Position numbers and translations under genes: made by a program. This document shows positions 27,481 to 37,057 of a DNA stretch of 64,000 bases, piece after piece; positions within the stretch are counted from its first letter, which is position 1; the number at the start of each line of letters is the position of its first letter. Under the pieces are notes generated by a model. The model saw only the letters and a list, made by a program, of their open reading frames with translations, had not been told where the DNA came from and searched no databases. Where the stretch lies: NCBI GenBank assembly GCA_013416445.1, contig JACCER010000005.1, forward strand, positions 1-64,000, in the 5' to 3' direction. This DNA comes from Alcaligenaceae bacterium (GTDB lineage: Bacteria; Pseudomonadota; Gammaproteobacteria; Burkholderiales; Burkholderiaceae_B).

Positions 27481-27789
27481 ATGTCTGCAAAAAAACTGCT
27501 ATCCGCTTTTGCCATTGGCACCGGAATGCTGCTTACCGGCGCCAGCCTTGCCCCCGCCTTTGCCCAAACCGCCAGCACGGCGGCCACCACGCAAACCGCC
27601 CCTGCCGCCCCCGTGCTGACTATCAAGCAAATTTACGACAAGCTCGAAGCAGCAGGATACACCGACATCACCGAAATCGAGCGCGACCGCAATGTCTATG
27701 AAGCCAAGGCACGCAACAAAGAAGGCCAAAGAACCAAGATAGACCTGGACCTGAGCACCGGCGACATCATCAAAACCAAGATCAAATAG
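27481..27789 (+). CDS. PepSY-domain secreted protein
   Basis: 102 residues. A Sec signal (LLSAFAIGTGMLLTGASLAP, cleavage AFA-QT) is followed by an Ala/Thr-rich linker and one PepSY domain (LTIKQIYDKLEAAGYTDITE, DLSTGDIIKTKIK). I start at 27481, at the ATG after a GGAG site; an upstream in-frame ATG lacks one. It is divergent from the PepSY/two-component operon and shares its control region, so it is probably a regulated target. Confidence 0.85.
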   Translation: MSAKKLLSAFAIGTGMLLTGASLAPAFAQTASTAATTQTAPAAPVLTIKQIYDKLEAAGYTDITEIERDRNVYEAKARNKEGQRTKIDLDLSTGDIIKTKIK

Positions 27790-27800
27790 CTCATCCCATA

Positions 27801-27828
27801 GGTCGGATTAGCGCAGCGCAATCCGACC
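27801..27828 (+). repeat. REP-like palindrome (best-preserved copy)
   Basis: Perfect 9-bp arms GGTCGGATT and AATCCGACC around AGCGCAGCGC. It lies between the PepSY gene and the ferric-reductase-like gene. Confidence 0.9.
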
Positions 27829-27858
27829 AACAACATATCAAATCCAGGCTTGCCGCTC

Positions 27859-29181
27859 ATGAAAACACTACTTGCCAGCTTTCTTGCCCTGATCACCCTG
27901 GCTTGGGGCTGGGATACTTTTTACGTCACTCCACCCGCCCAGGGCGCCTTATTATGGCTGATACGCCAGCAAGCATTGTTTTTAAGCGGGCTGTGGTCTA
28001 TTGCCCTGATGTCACTGGTGATGGTGCTTGCCGTGCGCCCAGCCTGGCTGGAAAAGCCGCTGGGCGGCATGGACCGTATGTACCGACTGCATAAATGGGC
28101 TGGCATCCTCGCCATCAGCTTTGCCATCATGCACTGGCTGCTGGATATGTCTAGCGACCTATTGAAAGCCTTGATAGGAAAGGCAGGCCGTCCTCCAAAA
28201 TTTGATCTTGCCGGCCTGGCCGAGCTCGGCCGTCCGCTGGCCAAGGATATGGGCGAATGGATTATTTACGCACTGATCGCCATGCTGCTTATTACCCTAT
28301 GGAAACGGTTTCCGTACAAATTCTGGCGCTACCTGCACCGTGTCATGCCTGTTGCCTACCTGGGCCTGGCCTTCCATGCCGTGGTTCTGGCCCCACCCTG
28401 GTACTGGAGCCAACCCATAGGCATGTTGCTGGCGGTATGCCTGGCTGCCGGCACAGTTGCCAGCATCGTGACCTTGGCAGGCCTTATTGGCAAAAATCGT
28501 AGGGTCCACGGCAGCATTACATCAATTGCCAGGCCCTCGGCCACCATTACCGAAATCACTTGCAAACTTGGCTCGACATGGCCGGGACACCGCGCCGGGC
28601 AATTCGCCTTTGTTACTTTCGATCGTGCAGAAGGCGCTCACCCCTTTACCATAGCCAGCGCCGATCAGCACGATGGCATGGTGACCTTCCAGATCAAGGC
28701 GCTGGGCGACTACACCACACACTTGGCCGACACGCTGGTGACGGGCCAAGCGCTTACTGTAGAAGGCCCTTATGGATACTTCGACTTTACACGCAGCGAT
28801 TCGCAGGCCAGGCAAATATGGATAGCAGGCGGCATAGGCATCACCCCTTTTCTGGCCTGGCTGGAATCGCTACAAAGCGAACCTGCTGACAAACACGCAG
28901 CCGATCTGCATTATTTTGTCCGGGATGCTGGCGCCGACCCGTTTATTGATCAGTTGCAATCATTGTGCAACAGCCTGCCGAACATAACGCTGCATGTACA
29001 TGGCAATGATCGCAACAATCCAGTTGCCGACGCCGCGCTGTTCAATACAGGCATATCGCAAGACCATTCAGAAGTCTGGTTTTGCGGGCCGGGCGGTTTG
29101 GGCGATATGTTGAAAAAGCGCTTCACGAATGAGTGGCAAGGCAGGTTTACCTTTCATCAGGAAGCATTTGAAATGCGCTAG
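27859..29181 (+). CDS. Ferric reductase-like transmembrane flavoprotein
   Basis: 440 residues. Six or so membrane helices in the first 220 residues carry paired histidines (LHKWAGILAI, MHWLLD; LHRVMP, FHAVVL) that can bind two haems. A ferredoxin-reductase FAD/NAD(P) module follows: HPFTIAS near 260 (flavin), GGIGITPFLAWL near 330 (nucleotide), and WFCGPGGLGDML near the end. This is the NOX/FRE-like architecture of bacterial ferric reductase-like proteins, which move electrons across the inner membrane. The acceptor is unknown. I chose the ATG at 27859 over an in-frame TTG 9 bases earlier. It ends 33 bp before the convergent pstB. Confidence 0.88.
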   Translation: MKTLLASFLALITLAWGWDTFYVTPPAQGALLWLIRQQALFLSGLWSIALMSLVMVLAVRPAWLEKPLGGMDRMYRLHKWAGILAISFAIMHWLLDMSSDLLKALIGKAGRPPKFDLAGLAELGRPLAKDMGEWIIYALIAMLLITLWKRFPYKFWRYLHRVMPVAYLGLAFHAVVLAPPWYWSQPIGMLLAVCLAAGTVASIVTLAGLIGKNRRVHGSITSIARPSATITEITCKLGSTWPGHRAGQFAFVTFDRAEGAHPFTIASADQHDGMVTFQIKALGDYTTHLADTLVTGQALTVEGPYGYFDFTRSDSQARQIWIAGGIGITPFLAWLESLQSEPADKHAADLHYFVRDAGADPFIDQLQSLCNSLPNITLHVHGNDRNNPVADAALFNTGISQDHSEVWFCGPGGLGDMLKKRFTNEWQGRFTFHQEAFEMR

Positions 29182-29214
29182 GAAATATGCTTTTTGGCGT
29201 TGTTTGTTGGATTA

Positions 29215-29991
29215 CTAACCAAAGCGGCCTGTTATGTAATCTTCGGTTTCCTTGCGGGCGGGCTTGACGAACACTTGGTCGGTTTCACCATATTCCATCA
29301 GCTCGCCCAAATACATATAGGCGGTGTAATCAGAGCAACGCGCGGCCTGCTGCATATTGTGCGTAACAATGACCACGGTGTAATCAGACTTGATTTCAGC
29401 GATTAATTCTTCGATTTTGGCGGTAGAAATGGGGTCTAGCGCCGAGCACGGTTCATCGAGCAGCAAGACTTCAGGCTTGATTGCCACCCCGCGGGCAATG
29501 CATAAGCGCTGTTGCTGCCCACCCGACAAGCTATTGCCGCTTTGATTCAGCTTGTCTTTGACTTCGCCCCATAAAGCCGCCTTGGACAAGGCCCATTCGA
29601 CCCTTTCGTCCATCTCGCCTTTACTGAGCTTTTCAAACAAACGCACGCCAAATGCGATGTTGTCGTAGATGCTCATGGGAAAAGGGGTTGGTTTCTGGAA
29701 CACCATGCCGACCTTGGCACGTATCAGGGAAATATCTGTTTTCGACGACAACAGGTTTTCGCCATCCAGGTTGATTTCGCCCTCGGCACGCTGGCCGGGA
29801 TAGAGTTCGAACATGCGATTGAATGTGCGCAACAAAGTAGACTTGCCGCAGCCCGAAGGGCCAATGAATGCCGTCACCTTGTTTTCCTTGATGGACAGGT
29901 TGACGTCTTTTATTGCATGGTACTTGCCGTAATAAAAATTCAGGTTCTTGACTTCCAGCTTGGTACGGTCTGTTTGTATAGAGGTCGGCAT
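29215..29991 (-). CDS. pstB: Phosphate ABC transporter ATP-binding protein PstB
   Basis: 258 residues. Walker [10 protein letters not shown] near residue 43, ABC signature LSGGQQQRL near 152 and Walker [13 protein letters not shown] near 173; the C-terminus DYITGRFG is typical of PstB. It energises phosphate uptake through PstCA. It is the last gene of pstSCAB; phoU, which usually follows, is absent, and the next gene is convergent. Confidence 0.97.
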   Translation of the reverse strand: MPTSIQTDRTKLEVKNLNFYYGKYHAIKDVNLSIKENKVTAFIGPSGCGKSTLLRTFNRMFELYPGQRAEGEINLDGENLLSSKTDISLIRAKVGMVFQKPTPFPMSIYDNIAFGVRLFEKLSKGEMDERVEWALSKAALWGEVKDKLNQSGNSLSGGQQQRLCIARGVAIKPEVLLLDEPCSALDPISTAKIEELIAEIKSDYTVVIVTHNMQQAARCSDYTAYMYLGELMEYGETDQVFVKPARKETEDYITGRFG

Positions 29992-30004
29992 AATAGGTTC
30001 CTGG

Positions 30005-30023
30005 CGGGAAGCGTGGCTTCCCG
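30005..30023. other. Stable hairpin between pstA and pstB
   Basis: CGGGAAGC and GCTTCCCG pair perfectly around GTG in the 41-bp gap before pstB. No T-run follows it on the minus strand, so it looks like an mRNA-stabilising or processing hairpin rather than a terminator. Confidence 0.4.
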
Positions 30024-30032
30024 GCCACGTTT

Positions 30033-30893
30033 TTATTTACGGAAGAGGCTGCGAGCGGCGATATTAATGCCCAGCACCAGCAAAGTGATCAGTACGGCGC
30101 CCGCCCAGGCCAGGCGGTTCCAGTCTTCGAAAGGGCTGGCCGCATACTGGAAAATAACCACAGGAAGATTGGCGATGGGTGCGTTCATGTTCATGGACAT
30201 AAACTGATTGTTCAGGGCAGTAAACAGCAAAGGCGCGGTTTCGCCCGAAATGCGGGCTATTGCCAGCAGTATGCCGGTCATGATGCCCGAACGCGCCGCC
30301 TTATAGCAAATATTCACCACGATGCGCCACTGCGGACACCCCAGTGCCGCAGCCGCTTCACGCAGACTGCTGGGCACCAGCAACAGCATGTTATCGGTAG
30401 ACCTGACCACCACCGGAATCACCAGGATTGCCAGGGTAAAGGCCCCGGCCCAGCCAGAGTAATGCTCGACCTGAGCCACATAGACCGCATAGATAAACAG
30501 GCCTATGACTATGGAAGGCGCCGATAGCAGTACGTCGTTAAGAAATCGGGTAGCGGGCGCCAGCCAGCCGCGCTGGCCATATTCAGCCAGATAGGTGCCG
30601 GCCAGCACGCCTATGGGGGTGCCTATCAGCGTGCCAACGGCTGCCATCATGACGCTGCCCACAATAGCGTTCAGCAACCCGCCATCGGCTCCGGGCGGGG
30701 GCGTACTTTGGGTAAGCAGTGTCAATGACAGCGCCGATCCGCCTTTGACGAACAAAGTCAGGATGATCCAGCACAGCCAGAACAAGCCAAATACCACAGT
30801 AGCCCCAGACAAGGTCAGCATGAGCTTGTTGAAACGCTGGCGCTTCCGGTAAACCGGATTGGACAAATTAACGATGGAATCGGAGGTAAACAT
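30033..30893 (-). CDS. pstA: Phosphate ABC transporter permease PstA
   Basis: 286 residues and six membrane helices. The binding-protein-dependent permease segment [19 protein letters not shown] lies near 185-203, and the PstA-typical [13 protein letters not shown] follows near 222-234. It forms the channel with PstC in the inner membrane. The gap to pstC is 15 bp. Confidence 0.95.
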   Translation of the reverse strand: MFTSDSIVNLSNPVYRKRQRFNKLMLTLSGATVVFGLFWLCWIILTLFVKGGSALSLTLLTQSTPPPGADGGLLNAIVGSVMMAAVGTLIGTPIGVLAGTYLAEYGQRGWLAPATRFLNDVLLSAPSIVIGLFIYAVYVAQVEHYSGWAGAFTLAILVIPVVVRSTDNMLLLVPSSLREAAAALGCPQWRIVVNICYKAARSGIMTGILLAIARISGETAPLLFTALNNQFMSMNMNAPIANLPVVIFQYAASPFEDWNRLAWAGAVLITLLVLGINIAARSLFRK

Positions 30894-30908
30894 ATATTGT
30901 GGCCCGGT

Positions 30909-31847
30909 TCAATGCGCGCTTCCTTCGCCTTTTGCAAGACGAAGAAGCAGGAGTTTCGAGAAGGCCAGCACGATAGTGGTGATCAGGAACAGTATCAGAC
31001 CCAATTCCAGCAGTGCAGCTTTCTGCATACCGCCCGCCTCGTTGAATTCGTTGGCCAGAGCCGAAGCGATGGAATTGGAGGGGCCAAAAATGGATGAGGG
31101 CAAATTGAATGCGTTGCCTATGACAAAAGTCACGGCCATGGTCTCGCCCAACGCGCGCCCCAGCCCCAGCATGATGCCGCCAATAACACCACTTTTGGTG
31201 TAAGGCAGCACAACCTTCCAGACGACTTCCCAGGTGGTGCTGCCCAACCCATAGGCCGACTCTTTGAGCATGGGCGGCACCAGTTCAAAGACATCGCGCA
31301 TGACTGCCGTGATGAAGGGAATAACCATAATGGACAATATCAGCCCGGCGGTAAAGACGCCTATGCCAAACGGTGGCCCGGCGAAAATATCGCCCAATAT
31401 GGGCACACCATCGAAAACATCAATAATGTGGGGCTGCACGTATTCCTGGAACAAAGGCACGAAAACAAACAAGCCCCACATACCGTAGATAATGGACGGG
31501 ATGGCGGCCAGCATTTCGATGGCGGTACCCAGGGGGCGGCGCAACCAGACCGGCGACAACTCAGTCAGAAACATGGCGATGCCAAACGACACGGGTATGG
31601 CGATAGCCAGCGCGATGAACGAGGTCAGCAGAGTGCCGGCAATAGGCACCAGCGCCCCGTAGACATTCTGGACTGGGTCCCAGTTGTTGGTCCATAAAAA
31701 GGCAATGCCGTGAGCGGCGATGGACTCGCGACTGCCGTAAATCAGCGACGCCATGATGGCCGCAAGCAATATGAAAACCAGAAACGCAAAGGCGCGCGTC
31801 AGGTTTTTGAACAAGGCGTCCATCAGCGCATTCTGATTATTTTTCAT
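30909..31847 (-). CDS. pstC: Phosphate ABC transporter permease PstC
   Basis: 312 residues from the ATG at 31847 (the frame opens further upstream to 31919 but without a ribosome site). Six membrane helices, with the coupling loop [20 protein letters not shown] and the conserved [17 protein letters not shown]. PstC is the partner of PstA. A long 169-bp gap with a terminator-like hairpin separates it from pstS. Confidence 0.95.
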   Translation of the reverse strand: MKNNQNALMDALFKNLTRAFAFLVFILLAAIMASLIYGSRESIAAHGIAFLWTNNWDPVQNVYGALVPIAGTLLTSFIALAIAIPVSFGIAMFLTELSPVWLRRPLGTAIEMLAAIPSIIYGMWGLFVFVPLFQEYVQPHIIDVFDGVPILGDIFAGPPFGIGVFTAGLILSIMVIPFITAVMRDVFELVPPMLKESAYGLGSTTWEVVWKVVLPYTKSGVIGGIMLGLGRALGETMAVTFVIGNAFNLPSSIFGPSNSIASALANEFNEAGGMQKAALLELGLILFLITTIVLAFSKLLLLRLAKGEGSAH

Positions 31848-31944
31848 GTCGTTTTTTTTGCATAGTGCGCAAAGGCCAGAAGTAAGAACACATGGATAAC
31901 AAAGCAACAGGCGAACCACCGCGGATCACCTAGATTGTGAAAAG

Positions 31945-31979
31945 GCAAAGACAGCACCCTCTGTAAAGCGCGTCTTTGC
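31945..31979 (-). terminator. Attenuator-like hairpin between pstS and pstC
   Basis: On the minus strand GCAAAGAC and GTCTTTGC form a perfect 8-bp stem, followed by CTTTTC. The T-run is short, so partial termination is likelier than full. This would raise PstS over the membrane parts, as is usual for receptor genes. Confidence 0.45.
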
Positions 31980-32016
31980 CGGGCTACTTGAAAGCTCAAG
32001 TTGCCGATTTTACCCG

Positions 32017-33060
32017 TTACTTCCAGACGGCGGCGCCATCAGCCGTTTTGATTTCATTTTTCCAGGCATCTTGTATCTGGGTAATGACATTGGCGGGCAT
32101 AGGCACATAGTCCAGTTCTGCAGCCAGTTGGGCGCCATTTTTGAAAGCCCAGTCAAAGAAAGCCAAGGCTTGCTTTGCGTTCTCGGGCTTGTCTTGCTTT
32201 TTCCCGATCAGGATGAAACTGGCGGAAGTGACTGGCCACGATGCCGCGCCGGGCTCTTCGGTGAGCACTACGCCCATGCCAGGCACGCTATTCCAGTCGG
32301 CGTTAGCGGCAGCGGCGGCAAACGCTTGTTGCGTCGGCTGTACAAATTGACCGTCTTTGTTTTTAAGCTGTGTCCAGGCCAGGTTATTTTGCTTGGCATA
32401 GGCATACTCAACATAACCGATGGAGTTCTTTAGCTGGCGTACATAAGCGGCTACGCCTTCATTACCCTTGCCACCCTGGCCTGTTGGCCATTTTACCGCC
32501 TTGCCTTCGCCAACCTGCTCTTTCCAGGCAGGCGACACTTTGGACAAGTAATTGGTCCAGCCAAAGGTGGTGCCTGAACCATCGGAGCGATGCACGACAA
32601 TAATCGATGCGCCGGGCAATGTCAGCTCAGGATTCAGCGACTTGATCGCATCGTCGTTCCATTTGGTGATTTTGCCGAGGAAAATGTCGGCAATGACGGC
32701 GCCCGAGAGCTTCAGCTCGCCAGGCTTGATGCCTGCCACGTTGATGACGGGCACTGTGCCACCGATAATGGCCGGGAATTGCAGTAGATTGTTTTTATCC
32801 AGAGCATCAGCTTTCATGGGGTCGTCGGACGCCCCGAAGTCGACAGTTCGCGCAATGATCTGCTGCTGACCGCCGCCAGAACCAATAGATTGGTAATTGA
32901 TGCGGTGACCGGTTTCCTGATGATACTGGGCAGCCCATTTTGCGTAGATGGGAAAAGGAAACGAAGCCCCCGCACCAGTAATATCGACGGCCTGGGCCGC
33001 CAAAGTAACCGTAGCGAAAGCAATACCGGCCGAAACCTGCAATAAAGCGCGTTTTAACAT
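32017..33060 (-). CDS. pstS: Phosphate-binding periplasmic protein PstS
   Basis: 347 residues from the ATG at 33060, with GAGAG upstream. The signal peptide ends AAQA before VDITGAGASFPFPIYAKWA, the PstS start. Phosphate ligands are recognisable in GAGASFP, SGGGQQQI and HRSDGSGTTFGWTNYL. It is the high-affinity receptor for the Pst system. The Pho box at 33133-33150 is placed to drive it. Confidence 0.96.
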   Translation of the reverse strand: MLKRALLQVSAGIAFATVTLAAQAVDITGAGASFPFPIYAKWAAQYHQETGHRINYQSIGSGGGQQQIIARTVDFGASDDPMKADALDKNNLLQFPAIIGGTVPVINVAGIKPGELKLSGAVIADIFLGKITKWNDDAIKSLNPELTLPGASIIVVHRSDGSGTTFGWTNYLSKVSPAWKEQVGEGKAVKWPTGQGGKGNEGVAAYVRQLKNSIGYVEYAYAKQNNLAWTQLKNKDGQFVQPTQQAFAAAAANADWNSVPGMGVVLTEEPGAASWPVTSASFILIGKKQDKPENAKQALAFFDWAFKNGAQLAAELDYVPMPANVITQIQDAWKNEIKTADGAAVWK

Positions 33061-33116
33061 TGAAGAGCTCTCTTGATTCAAGACTGAATGAAACAGGCTA
33101 ATCCTGTACAAACGCT

Positions 33117-33150
33117 ATATTAAGCAGGCAATATGACATGTTCATGACAG
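33117..33150 (-). promoter_or_regulatory. Pho box and -10 for pstS
   Basis: On the minus strand CTGTCATGAACATGTCAT (33150-33133) holds two 7-bp PhoB half sites separated by 4 bp. After 10 bp comes TAATAT (33122-33117), the arrangement of PhoB-activated promoters. The box lies between the end of ppk and pstS, so pstSCAB has its own phosphate-starvation promoter. Confidence 0.8.
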
Positions 33151-33162
33151 CGCGCAAAACAT

Positions 33163-35235
33163 TTACTGGCCCAGCCGCTGCATAAGCTGCTGATGCAGGT
33201 TAAAAGGCTTGCCCCGGCCCTTTACCTTGATATAAGAACCATCGGCCTGCGCTTTCCAGGCCAGTTGATTGTCGCGCAGCGGAAATGTAAATGCTTCTTC
33301 GATAACCCTTTTCTTTAGCGTTTTATCGAGCACGGGCAGGCTGATTTCTACGCGTCGGAAAAAATTGCGATCCATCCAGTCTGCCGACGACAGGTAGACA
33401 TTTTCAGCCCCGTCATCGTAAAAATAAAATACGCGGGAATGTTCCAGGAAGCGACCAATAATGGAACGCACTTGTATGTTTTCCGACAGACCGGGCACGC
33501 CGGGGCGCAAAGCACAGGCGCCGCGCACGATAAGGTCGATGCCTACGCCTGCCTGACTGGCTTTATACAAGGCGTCGATAATGACGGGTTCAAGCAGCGA
33601 ATTCATTTTTGCCATGATGCGCCCCTTCTTGCCCGCCTTGACGTTAATGGCTTCGTTGCGAATCAGGGCCAGCATGGTTTCATGCATGGTAAAGGGCGAC
33701 TGCAGCAATAGCTTCAAGGGCCGGCGCGCACCCAGCCCTGTCAACAGCGAAAATACCTTGTCCATGTCTTCGCACAGCTTCTGGTCGGCGGTAAGCAAGC
33801 CAAAATCCGTATAAAGCTTTGCTGTGCGCGGATGATAATTGCCCGTACCCAGATGCCCATAGCGGCGTATATGACCGCTTTCACGGCGCAGCACCAAGGC
33901 CATTTTGGCATGCGTCTTGTGGCCCACCACACCGTAGCTGACATGGGCGCCGACCTCTTCGAGCTTGGCTGCCCAGTTGATGTTGGTCTGCTCGTCGAAG
34001 CGCGCCATGAGTTCAACCACCACTGTCACTTCTTTGCCCACCTTGGCCGCCGCCACCAGCAGGCGCATAAGTTCAGAGTCTTCACCGGTTCGATAAATGG
34101 TTTGCTTGATGGCAACCACCGCCGGATCCAAGGCCGCCGCTGTCAGGAAATTAAGCACAGTCTGGAACGATTGATAAGGGTGGTGCAGCAAGCGGTCTTT
34201 TTGGGCGATGGCCTCGAACAATTCGTTGGGCCGGTCTTGCACCTCGTCGAAAGGCGGAGGAATATAAGGCCTGTAGTCGGGAAACAACAGTTCAGGGCGC
34301 TTGATGGCATTGCACAAATGCATCAGGCGCGACAGATTGACCGGGCCGCTGACACGGTAGGTATCCTGGGCTTGCAGATTGAATTCTTTTTGCAAGAACA
34401 CGGCCAGTGCCACTGGCATGGCGCGGTCAATTTCCAGGCGCACGGCCGCGCCAAAATTACGCTGTGACAGCTCGCCCTGCAACGCCTGGCGCAAATTGGT
34501 GATTTCTTCTTCATCGACGAACAGGTCGCTATTGCGAGTAACCCGCCACTGATAACAACCCCTGACTTCCAGGCCGGGGAATAGCTCTTCGACAAATGCG
34601 CTGATGATGGCAGTAAGCAACAGATAGCCGTGCGGTATCCCAGAAACTTCAGCCGGCACCTTGATAAGACGCGGCAAAGCCCGGGGCGCCTGAACAACAG
34701 CGATAGACGCGCTACGCCCGAAAGCGTCGTGGCCGTGCAAGGCAATAATGAAATTCAGGCTTTTGTTGTACACCCTGGGAAAAGGGTGGGCCGGATCCAG
34801 CCCTATGGGCGTGAGCATGGGCATGACTTCGCGCTCGAAACAGGCATGCGCCCAAGCGCGCAATTCTTCGCTCCAGTTGACCGGCTTAAGCAGGGCAATG
34901 CCTTCAGCGCTGAGCTTGGGCAAGACTTCTTTCATGAGCAAGCTGTTTTGCCGGTCGACCAATTCGTGCGCGGCAAGCTGGACGTGTTCGAAAGCAACGC
35001 CTGGCGTGTAGCCATCAGCCCCGACCAGGCTGGGATTTTGACGCTGCTGCTCTTTCAGGCTGGAAATACGAATTTCAAAGAACTCGTCGAGGTTGGAACT
35101 GACTATGCACAGGTAACGCAGACGCTCTAGTAGGGGGATGTCGCGATCCTCGGCCATGGCCAGCACTCGCTCATTGAATTTGAGCAAGGACAGTTCCCGA
35201 TTCAGCAAGGTAGGATCTGACGACGAAGCAAGCAT
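33163..35235 (-). CDS. ppk1: Polyphosphate kinase 1
   Basis: 690 residues. The N-terminal domain opens NRELSLLKFNERVLAMA and LCIVSSNLDEFFEIR. The catalytic domain carries the phosphorylated histidine in VGHKTHAKMALVLRRE near residue 430, preceded by LMARFDEQTNINWAAKLEE. Length is normal for PPK1. It makes long-chain polyphosphate from ATP, reversibly. It lies directly upstream of pstSCAB in the same direction and is divergent from ppx. A weak Pho-like site is noted upstream. Confidence 0.97.
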   Translation of the reverse strand: MLASSSDPTLLNRELSLLKFNERVLAMAEDRDIPLLERLRYLCIVSSNLDEFFEIRISSLKEQQRQNPSLVGADGYTPGVAFEHVQLAAHELVDRQNSLLMKEVLPKLSAEGIALLKPVNWSEELRAWAHACFEREVMPMLTPIGLDPAHPFPRVYNKSLNFIIALHGHDAFGRSASIAVVQAPRALPRLIKVPAEVSGIPHGYLLLTAIISAFVEELFPGLEVRGCYQWRVTRNSDLFVDEEEITNLRQALQGELSQRNFGAAVRLEIDRAMPVALAVFLQKEFNLQAQDTYRVSGPVNLSRLMHLCNAIKRPELLFPDYRPYIPPPFDEVQDRPNELFEAIAQKDRLLHHPYQSFQTVLNFLTAAALDPAVVAIKQTIYRTGEDSELMRLLVAAAKVGKEVTVVVELMARFDEQTNINWAAKLEEVGAHVSYGVVGHKTHAKMALVLRRESGHIRRYGHLGTGNYHPRTAKLYTDFGLLTADQKLCEDMDKVFSLLTGLGARRPLKLLLQSPFTMHETMLALIRNEAINVKAGKKGRIMAKMNSLLEPVIIDALYKASQAGVGIDLIVRGACALRPGVPGLSENIQVRSIIGRFLEHSRVFYFYDDGAENVYLSSADWMDRNFFRRVEISLPVLDKTLKKRVIEEAFTFPLRDNQLAWKAQADGSYIKVKGRGKPFNLHQQLMQRLGQ

Positions 35236-35281
35236 AAAGTGGCCCAGGCAGGAGTAAGACGCAATCTTTTACTATTTTGTT

Positions 35282-35299
35282 GTTACGATTCTGTGACAG
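35282..35299 (-). promoter_or_regulatory. Weak candidate Pho box for ppk
   Basis: On the minus strand CTGTCAC, then 4 bp, then TCGTAAC. The first half site matches at 6 of 7 positions, the second poorly. A TAAAAG lies 10 bp further on, as a -10 would. The spacing is right but the second half site is weak. Confidence 0.3.
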
Positions 35300-35431
35300 T
35301 CTGGAGGATGGCCTCGCAACTACCCCATACTATCAAAATCCGCTGCTGATTTTTCCCCATTTGGCAATTTAACGCCCTTTAAATCTCATGATCCTTATAA
35401 TCGCGGGGTACTCACCAACCTCCCCCTCATA

Positions 35432-36943
35432 ATGGACTATCTACTTGCCGCCGTTGACCTGGGCTCAAACAGCTTTCGGCTATCTATCGGTCGGGTCGTA
35501 CAGCAAGACGGCATTGCACAGATTTACGCTATCGACAGGCTCAAGGAATCGGTCAGGCTGGCAGCTGGCCTGAGCACAGACAAAATCATCGACGAAGAAG
35601 CCATACAACGCGCCATCACAGTCTTGAAACGCTTCAGCGAACGCTTGGCCGGCTTTCATCCAAACCGCGTGCGGGCGGTGGCGACCAACACGTTTCGCAT
35701 TGCCCGCAACGCCGCCGAAATTCTGCCGCGCGCCGAAGAGGCGCTGGGCTTTCCCATCGAGGTAATTGCTGGCCAGGAAGAGGCACGCCTGATTTTCTCA
35801 GGAATCACCAACGAACTGCCGCCCTCTCCCAACCGCAGGTTGATGATAGACATAGGCGGCGGCTCTACCGAGGTGATTATCGGTAAGGGCTTCCAGCCTT
35901 TGCATATGTCGTCCTTGTACATGGGTTGTGTCAGCTATACACGCCAGTTTTTCCCCGACGGGCATGTCACCGAGGCACGCATGCGTCTGGCGCAGTTTGC
36001 CGCGCGGCGCGAGCTTGAAGGGATTTCCCGGCAATATCGCAAAACAGGCTGGCAAGAAGCCTATGGCTCATCCGGCACGGCCAAGGGGCTGCTGGCGGTG
36101 CTCAACGAAAATGGGATGTCGAAAAAAGGCATTACGCTGGATGGCATGGAAAAGCTACAAGCCAAGCTGGTTCACGATGGCAAGGTCATCATGAGCGAAC
36201 TGCCAGGCCTGAAGCACGACCGTTCCCTGGTGCTGCCTGGTGGCCTGGCCATCATGATGGCGGCGTTTCAGGAGCTGAAAATAAAAATCATGCTGCCAGG
36301 CGAAGGGGCCTTGCGGGTGGGGGTGTTGTACGATTTGCTGGGGCGTGATTCACAGCACGACAAACGCGATGAAACGGTACGTCAGTTTATCAAGCGCTAT
36401 CATGTCGACATACGCCAATCCGAGCGGGTAAAACGTACGGCATTAGAGTTTTTTGCGCAATTGGCTTTGCATGGCGGGCCTGAAATTCAGGAACTTGAGC
36501 GCACGCTGGGGTGGGCAGCCAATCTGCATGAAATCGGCATCAGTATTGCGCATGCCGACTACCATAAGCATAGTGCCTATATTCTTGAACACGCCGATAT
36601 GCCTGGGTTTTCGAATGACGACCAAGTTTTGCTGGCTTTGTTCGCGCTTGGGCATCAGGGGAAAATCAGCAAGCTGCATGTACTGGAACCAACTCGCGCC
36701 AAGTGGCTGACCTTGCTGTGCCTGCGCCTGGCAGTGTTGCTGTCGCGCCGCCGCACCGACCCTGATGCTCTGCCAATAACAATAAAGGCCAATGGCAATA
36801 GCATACGGGTCACTGCAGATAAGGCCTGGCTGGAATCGCACCCATTAACGGAGTATTCGTTGCAGGCGGAAAAGCACGAATGGAATAAGGCAGGGTTTGA
36901 GTTTGAGCTGATAGAAATCGACGAGACCGGTGTGGAGGCTTGA
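35432..36943 (+). CDS. ppx: Exopolyphosphatase / pppGpp phosphohydrolase (Ppx/GppA)
   Basis: 503 residues. The ASKHA-fold phosphatase domain opens AAVDLGSNSFRLSIGR and contains the second phosphate motif MIDIGGGSTEVIIG near 146 and the catalytic Glu region AGQEEARLIFSG near 113. A C-terminal HD-like domain (ANLHEIGISIAHADYHKHS near 370) follows, as in long Ppx. It releases phosphate from polyphosphate ends. It is divergent from ppk across 196 bp, so the make and break enzymes share a control region. Confidence 0.95.
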   Translation: MDYLLAAVDLGSNSFRLSIGRVVQQDGIAQIYAIDRLKESVRLAAGLSTDKIIDEEAIQRAITVLKRFSERLAGFHPNRVRAVATNTFRIARNAAEILPRAEEALGFPIEVIAGQEEARLIFSGITNELPPSPNRRLMIDIGGGSTEVIIGKGFQPLHMSSLYMGCVSYTRQFFPDGHVTEARMRLAQFAARRELEGISRQYRKTGWQEAYGSSGTAKGLLAVLNENGMSKKGITLDGMEKLQAKLVHDGKVIMSELPGLKHDRSLVLPGGLAIMMAAFQELKIKIMLPGEGALRVGVLYDLLGRDSQHDKRDETVRQFIKRYHVDIRQSERVKRTALEFFAQLALHGGPEIQELERTLGWAANLHEIGISIAHADYHKHSAYILEHADMPGFSNDDQVLLALFALGHQGKISKLHVLEPTRAKWLTLLCLRLAVLLSRRRTDPDALPITIKANGNSIRVTADKAWLESHPLTEYSLQAEKHEWNKAGFEFELIEIDETGVEA

Positions 36944-37004
36944 GATCTGGTTGCTTTGAGTTGTTGGGCTGGGTTGCCGGGTTAGGTTGAATTGTTGCCG
37001 TGGT

Positions 37005-37032
37005 TGTCGGATTACGCTGCACTAACCCAACA
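37005..37032. repeat. Degenerate REP-like element
   Basis: TGTCGGATTACGCTGCACT followed by AACCCAACA, between the converging ppx and acyltransferase genes. The right arm has drifted. Confidence 0.55.
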
Positions 37033-37057
37033 AATAACGTATTGCAAAAACCACACC

